From Desulfobacterales bacterium (GTDB lineage Bacteria > Desulfobacterota > Desulfobacteria > Desulfobacterales > DAOWNP01): a stretch of 8,732 bases of DNA. The notes under the pieces are model-generated. The model did not search any database. It was not told the origin of the DNA and worked only from the letters and a program-made list of their open reading frames with translations. Both the position numbers and the translations under genes were made by a program. Below, piece by piece: positions 6,187-8,732 of this stretch. The DNA is taken from assembly GCA_030149595.1 (NCBI GenBank), contig JASFBI010000045.1, positions 1 through 8,732 on the forward strand. The letters run 5' to 3'. The stretch's first letter is position 1; the number at the start of each line of letters is the position of its first letter.

Positions 6187-6744
6187 ATGAAGGTTATAAA
6201 AACGCATCTTTCAGGTGTAAAAATTATAGAACCGGATGTTTTTAATGATACCCGTGGTTTTTTTATGGAGACTTATCAAAAAAAAAGATACAGAAAAGAA
6301 GGTATCAGTTGTGATTTTGTACAGGATAATTTTTCATATTCAACCAGGGGTGCCTTAAGAGGATTGCATTATCAGCTAAATCATTCACAAAACAAGCTGG
6401 TTTCTGTTGTAAAAGGAGCTGTATTTGATGTTGCCGTTGATATAAGAAAAGGATCTCCAAACTTTGGTAGATGGATGGGGGTTGAGCTTTCAGATGATAA
6501 CTGCCGGCAGCTTTTTATACCTGAGGGGTTTGCACATGGTTTTTATGTATTAAGTGAAACAGCATATTTTATTTATAAATGCAGTGATTTTTATACATCT
6601 GATGATGAATACGGTATTTTATGGTCTGATCCTGACATAGGTATTGAGTGGCCGGGTAAAGAGCCTGTTCTTTCTTCAAAAGACAATTTGTACTCATGTT
6701 TAGACAAAATACCCGAAAACTCTCTGCCGAAATACAAAGGTTAA
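6187..6744 (+). CDS. rfbC: dTDP-4-dehydrorhamnose 3,5-epimerase
   Basis: RfbC (RmlC) epimerises carbons 3 and 5 of dTDP-4-dehydro-6-deoxyglucose, giving dTDP-4-dehydro-L-rhamnose. It belongs to the cupin-fold, cofactor-free RmlC family. The 185-residue length is normal. Motifs include DTRGFFMETY (21-30), QDNFSYSTRGALRGLHYQ (46-63) with the catalytic base His61, KGAVFDVAVDIRKGSP (76-91), IPEGFAHGF (111-119) and FIYKCSDFY (128-136), which contains the Tyr130 that corresponds to the general acid. All catalytic positions I can place are conserved. The stop is 5 bases before the rfbD start, so the two are probably translated together. Confidence 0.95.
   Translation: MKVIKTHLSGVKIIEPDVFNDTRGFFMETYQKKRYRKEGISCDFVQDNFSYSTRGALRGLHYQLNHSQNKLVSVVKGAVFDVAVDIRKGSPNFGRWMGVELSDDNCRQLFIPEGFAHGFYVLSETAYFIYKCSDFYTSDDEYGILWSDPDIGIEWPGKEPVLSSKDNLYSCLDKIPENSLPKYKG
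6736..6740 (+). promoter_or_regulatory. Ribosome binding site that fixes the rfbD start
   Basis: AAAGG at the very end of rfbC lies 9 bases before the ATG at 6750. It supports starting rfbD at MKILVTGSNG rather than at the in-frame ATG at 6696, which lies inside rfbC and would add 18 charged residues before the Rossmann strand. Confidence 0.6.
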
Positions 6745-6749
6745 AAAAA

Positions 6750-7643
6750 ATGAAAATACTTGTAACAGGCTCAAATGGTCAGGCAGGAAAAGAGCTGGTG
6801 CAGAAGGGACGTTTGTTAGAGTTTGATATTATAGCATTAGACGTTGATGTACTTGATATTACAAATAAAGGTGCTGTTTGTGAAGTAATAAAAGATAATA
6901 ATATTTCGCTTTGTATTAATGCAGCAGCCTATACAAATGTTGATCAGGCAGAAGATGATATAAAAGCGGCTTTTGCTGTAAACTGTGATGGTCCTGAAAA
7001 TATTGCATATGCTTGTGCCGAAGAAGATATTCCTTTTATTCATATATCCACAGATTATGTGTTTGGTGGAAATAAAACAGCTTTGTATATTGAAACAGAT
7101 CAAATGGCACCCATAGGTATCTACGGGAAAAGCAAAAAAGAGGGTGAAGTATGTGTGAAAGCTGCTTTGGAAAAACATATTATCATAAGAACATCATGGC
7201 TCTATGGAGTTTATGGTAAAAATTTTGTAAAGACTATGCTTGATTTAGGCAGGACAAGGGATGAAATTTCCGTTGTTTGTGATCAGACTGGGTCGCCTGC
7301 TTTTGCAGCAGATCTTGCAGATGCTGTTTTTGTTATTGCAGATAAAATCCGAAAAAGGGAAGAAATAGTTTGGGGTGTTTATCATTACTGTAATAAGGGT
7401 GTAATCAGTTGGTATGAGTTTGCTGTAAAAATATTTGAATATGCAAAACAGTATGAATCAATGGAAATAGATAGAGTTATTCCTGTTAATACAAAAGAGT
7501 ATCCCACCAAAGCAAAAAGGCCAAAAAACTCTGCAATGGACTGCTCCTTAATAGTTAAAACTTTTGGAGTAAAACAGCCTTTATGGGCTGATAGTTTAAA
7601 AACTATGCTTGATCGTTTATATATTCTAAAAGATAAGGCATAG
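6750..7643 (+). CDS. rfbD: dTDP-4-dehydrorhamnose reductase
   Basis: RfbD (RmlD) reduces dTDP-4-dehydro-L-rhamnose to dTDP-L-rhamnose with NAD(P)H, the last step of the pathway. From ATG 6750 the protein is 297 residues, the usual size. It shows the nucleotide-binding TGSNGQAGKEL (6-16), the INAAAYTNVDQAE strand-helix segment (56-68), ISTDYVFGG (99-107), the Y125GKSK129 catalytic Tyr/Lys pair, RTSWLYG (147-153) and a C-terminal region with AKRPKNSAMD that is typical of the family. An ATG 54 bases earlier (6696) is in frame, but it overlaps rfbC and lacks a good ribosome site, so I reject it. It is the last gene of the rfb cluster; about 350 non-coding bases follow. Confidence 0.95.
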   Translation: MKILVTGSNGQAGKELVQKGRLLEFDIIALDVDVLDITNKGAVCEVIKDNNISLCINAAAYTNVDQAEDDIKAAFAVNCDGPENIAYACAEEDIPFIHISTDYVFGGNKTALYIETDQMAPIGIYGKSKKEGEVCVKAALEKHIIIRTSWLYGVYGKNFVKTMLDLGRTRDEISVVCDQTGSPAFAADLADAVFVIADKIRKREEIVWGVYHYCNKGVISWYEFAVKIFEYAKQYESMEIDRVIPVNTKEYPTKAKRPKNSAMDCSLIVKTFGVKQPLWADSLKTMLDRLYILKDKA

Positions 7644-7664
7644 AGTTTTTTAGCTGTCACTAAC

Positions 7665-7690
7665 GGCCATGAGGCCTATCTATATTTTTC
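7665..7690 (+). terminator. Weak candidate terminator after rfbD
   Basis: GGCC (7665-7668), loop ATGA, and GGCC (7673-7676) form a 4-bp G:C hairpin 21 bases after the rfbD stop, followed about 10 bases later by TATTTTT. The stem is short and the T run is not directly attached, so this is a weak call. It is nevertheless the only terminator-like shape between rfbD and the next dyads. Confidence 0.25.
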
Positions 7691-7708
7691 ATCCAGATTT
7701 ACCCACAA

Positions 7709-7807
7709 CGTAAAATCATGAAAGAGACGTGTTGGTTTTATGTTTTTCATATAACCGGCATGGTAGATTTATCTACCACAACAAAAGTTGAAACTTTCAT
7801 GATTACG
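7709..7807. repeat. Cloverleaf-like inverted-repeat cluster
   Basis: AATCATGAAAG (7714-7724) is the exact inverse of CTTTCATGATT (7794-7804), and CGT (7709-7711) can pair with ACG (7805-7807) across a two-base bulge. Inside this outer stem lie three smaller hairpins: 7734-7756 (GGTTTTATG with CATATAACC, one mismatch, T5 loop), 7761-7778 (TGGTAGATTTATCTACCA) and 7779-7790 (CAAC, AAAA, GTTG). The fold leaves few unpaired bases. It could be a structured RNA, part of the leader of the next gene, or the end of a mobile element. It is not a tRNA: there is no TTCGA-type T loop and no usual arm spacing. Confidence 0.5.
7761..7778. promoter_or_regulatory. 18-bp palindrome, possible operator
   Basis: TGGTAGATTTATCTACCA is a near-perfect palindrome of two 8-bp arms with a TT centre. 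A looser relative with the same TGGTA and TACCA ends lies at 7920-7938. Paired dyads upstream of a gene are typical of dimeric repressor sites. It also serves as the middle hairpin of the cloverleaf-like cluster, so DNA and RNA roles cannot be separated here. Confidence 0.3.
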
Positions 7808-7919
7808 GTCTGTTGGACGGAGCTTCATATAAAACTTATCTTTTGAGTATATTATTTATCCTTATAATAAAGTACTAGTAGGAAAACCATGCTAATGGCC
7901 TATTGTCTCTTACAACCCA

Positions 7920-7938
7920 ATGGTATATATTCTACCAT
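7920..7938. promoter_or_regulatory. Second TGGTA/TACCA dyad, possible operator
   Basis: ATGGTA (7920-7925) and TACCAT (7933-7938) form a 6-bp dyad around a 7-base AT-rich centre, 61 bases before the start of the PEP-CTERM gene. The arms match those of the palindrome at 7761-7778. Confidence 0.25.
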
Positions 7939-7986
7939 AATAGAGGTAAGTATTCTTTTTAGTACTTTTTAAAAGTTATAGATTGT

Positions 7987-7993
7987 GGGAGGT
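7987..7993 (+). promoter_or_regulatory. Strong ribosome binding site of the PEP-CTERM gene
   Basis: GGGAGGT, 6 bases before ATG 8000, is the best Shine-Dalgarno match on the plus strand of this window. It fixes the start of the secreted protein and suggests high expression, as expected for an abundant surface or matrix protein. Confidence 0.7.
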
Positions 7994-7999
7994 AAAGAT

Positions 8000-8732
8000 A
8001 TGAAAAAGGTGAATGTTTTTCTGTCAGTATTATTTTGTATTTTGTTGGTGTGTGGAAATGCTGCAGGGCTTACTTTTGGAGATGGAGGAGATAGCCTGCA
8101 GGGTGTTTTTGACAATATAGCAACAGATGGATATAGTGATGTTAAGGTAGCAGATCATTTTATTTCAGATGCAGACGATTCTTACTGGGAACTTACAGCA
8201 ACCGGAGGTTCTGTTGCTACATTAATTATAGAGATGGCAGGTTATAAAAACATAAATGTTTTTGGTGTGTACAGCGGGGATCAATATGTTGAACTGTTTG
8301 ATGGTGCCTCATCTTCAAGCGAGCTGTCTCTTTTGAGTATTAAAGAAGACGGTTCTGTGTTTGTTAATTTTTTTGATACAGGCGTTGACTTTACTGATTC
8401 CTCTTTTGGATATTATCTGGACTCTTCAGTTGAATCAGGAGGAGGTCTGTTTCACAGCGATACCTCTTTAAATAACGACGGTGTTGATCATATGGCAGCT
8501 TATCAGGGAATCGGTGAAGAAGTTAAACTTCCCGGGTATATGGCTGGAGCCTGGACAGCTAATGAGTATATTTTGGCATTTGAAGATTTATATAACGGTG
8601 GAGATTTCGATTATACTGATTTTGTTGTAATGGTTGAATCTGTACAGCCGGCTCCAGTTCCTGAACCTGCTACCATGTTATTATTAGGAGTGGGGCTTCT
8701 CGGTATTGCAGCTACTATGAGAAAAAAATTAG
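8000..8732 (+). CDS. Secreted DUF4114-type PEP-CTERM protein (3' end outside the window)
   Basis: The frame is open from ATG 8000 to the window edge, 244 codons without a stop. Residues 1 to about 22 are a signal peptide (MKKVNVFLSVLFCILL, then small residues and GNAAG). The middle is rich in Asp, Gly and Ser and probably beta-structured. Residues about 148-215 match the DUF4114 style: FHSDTSLNNDGVDH (151-164), then LAFEDLYNGGDFDYTDF (192-208), whose acidic residues may bind calcium. The tail has the PEP-CTERM signal VPEPATMLLLG from 220, a hydrophobic helix (about 226-238) and the basic cluster RKK, so only a few residues should be missing. Such proteins are exported, then processed by an exosortase and delivered to the surface or the exopolysaccharide. 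The exact role is unknown. Its strong ribosome site and separate spacer suggest its own transcription unit. Confidence 0.88.
   Translation, partial: MKKVNVFLSVLFCILLVCGNAAGLTFGDGGDSLQGVFDNIATDGYSDVKVADHFISDADDSYWELTATGGSVATLIIEMAGYKNINVFGVYSGDQYVELFDGASSSSELSLLSIKEDGSVFVNFFDTGVDFTDSSFGYYLDSSVESGGGLFHSDTSLNNDGVDHMAAYQGIGEEVKLPGYMAGAWTANEYILAFEDLYNGGDFDYTDFVVMVESVQPAPVPEPATMLLLGVGLLGIAATMRKKL

Larger units (their letters stand above)
7644..7999. other. Dyad-rich non-coding spacer between rfbD and the PEP-CTERM gene
   Basis: No believable gene is seen on either strand. The spacer contains a weak hairpin at 7665-7676, a cloverleaf-like cluster at 7709-7807, a bulged hairpin at 7879-7902 (TAGG, CCAT, ATGG, CCTA) and a second TGGTA/TACCA dyad at 7920-7938. 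It ends with the ribosome site of the next gene. TATAAT at 7863-7868 is a possible -10 box, but no good -35 lies at the right distance. No sigma54 GG-N10-GC site was found where I checked. Confidence 0.55.

Noticed and set aside
6696..6749. Upstream in-frame ATG for rfbD
   Set aside because: It lies inside rfbC, lacks a good ribosome site and would put 18 extra residues before the conserved MKILVTGSNG start; AAAGG at 6736-6740 supports ATG 6750.
4231..7660. Short open frames on either strand overlapping rfbB and rfbD
   Set aside because: They overlap fully supported enzyme genes in other frames and show no recognisable domains.
7709..7807. tRNA or tRNA-like gene
   Set aside because: The overall shape is cloverleaf-like, but the outer stem is too long, there is no T-loop TTCGA consensus, no D-loop GG and no plausible anticodon arm.
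7718..7846. A 42-codon open frame (ATG 7718 to TGA 7844-7846) across the cloverleaf-like cluster
   Set aside because: It has no ribosome binding site, its composition is odd (several Trp and Cys), its ATG lies inside the outer stem, and it resembles no family I know. It is best explained as chance or at most a worn fragment.
1..8732. CRISPR array, rRNA, integrase or transposase gene
   Set aside because: No regularly spaced repeats, rRNA-like stretches or recombinase motifs were seen on either strand.

Overview
The window is strongly AT-rich, with many A and T homopolymer runs. It reads as a chromosomal piece of a Gram-negative bacterium that makes exopolysaccharide or O-antigen. The last gene encodes a secreted protein with a PEP-CTERM sorting tail, which implies an outer membrane and an exosortase elsewhere in the genome. 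Together with the large CHASE8-type hybrid kinase and the low GC, this fits a Desulfobacterota-like (Desulfobacterales-type) organism. That placement is an inference from protein style, not from a marker gene.

Layout. Bases 1-697 are a non-coding, T-rich spacer. At its extreme left edge is the start codon and ribosome binding site of a gene that runs leftward out of the window. The spacer holds three copies of an 11-17 bp repeat (CAGGCTGTTAC core), several hairpins and a good sigma70-like promoter facing right. Bases 698-4120 hold one ancestral hybrid sensor histidine kinase (CHASE8-HAMP-PAS-HisKA-HATPase-REC-REC-Hpt-like). It is now split inside its PAS domain into a 303-codon sensor half and a kinase/receiver half. 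Bases 4126-7643 are a complete dTDP-L-rhamnose operon in the order rfbB, rfbA, rfbC, rfbD, starting only 5 bases after the kinase stop. Bases 7644-7999 are a non-coding spacer packed with inverted repeats, including a cloverleaf-like fold. From 8000 to the right edge runs a secreted DUF4114/PEP-CTERM protein whose stop codon lies just outside the window.

How it works together. RfbA makes dTDP-glucose, RfbB dehydrates it, RfbC epimerises it and RfbD reduces it to dTDP-L-rhamnose, the donor for rhamnose in surface polysaccharide. PEP-CTERM proteins are characteristically sorted by exosortase in bacteria with exopolysaccharide loci, so the final gene suits the setting. The kinase is probably co-transcribed with the rhamnose genes.

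The most unusual points are the disrupted PAS domain, the degenerate phosphorelay (receiver 1 lacks its acidic pair and the Hpt-like domain has Asn where His is expected), the cloverleaf-like dyad cluster at 7709-7807, and the mobile-element-like repeats in the left spacer. No clearly new defence or mobile system is visible. All gene functions are assigned by reading motifs; no database search was run.
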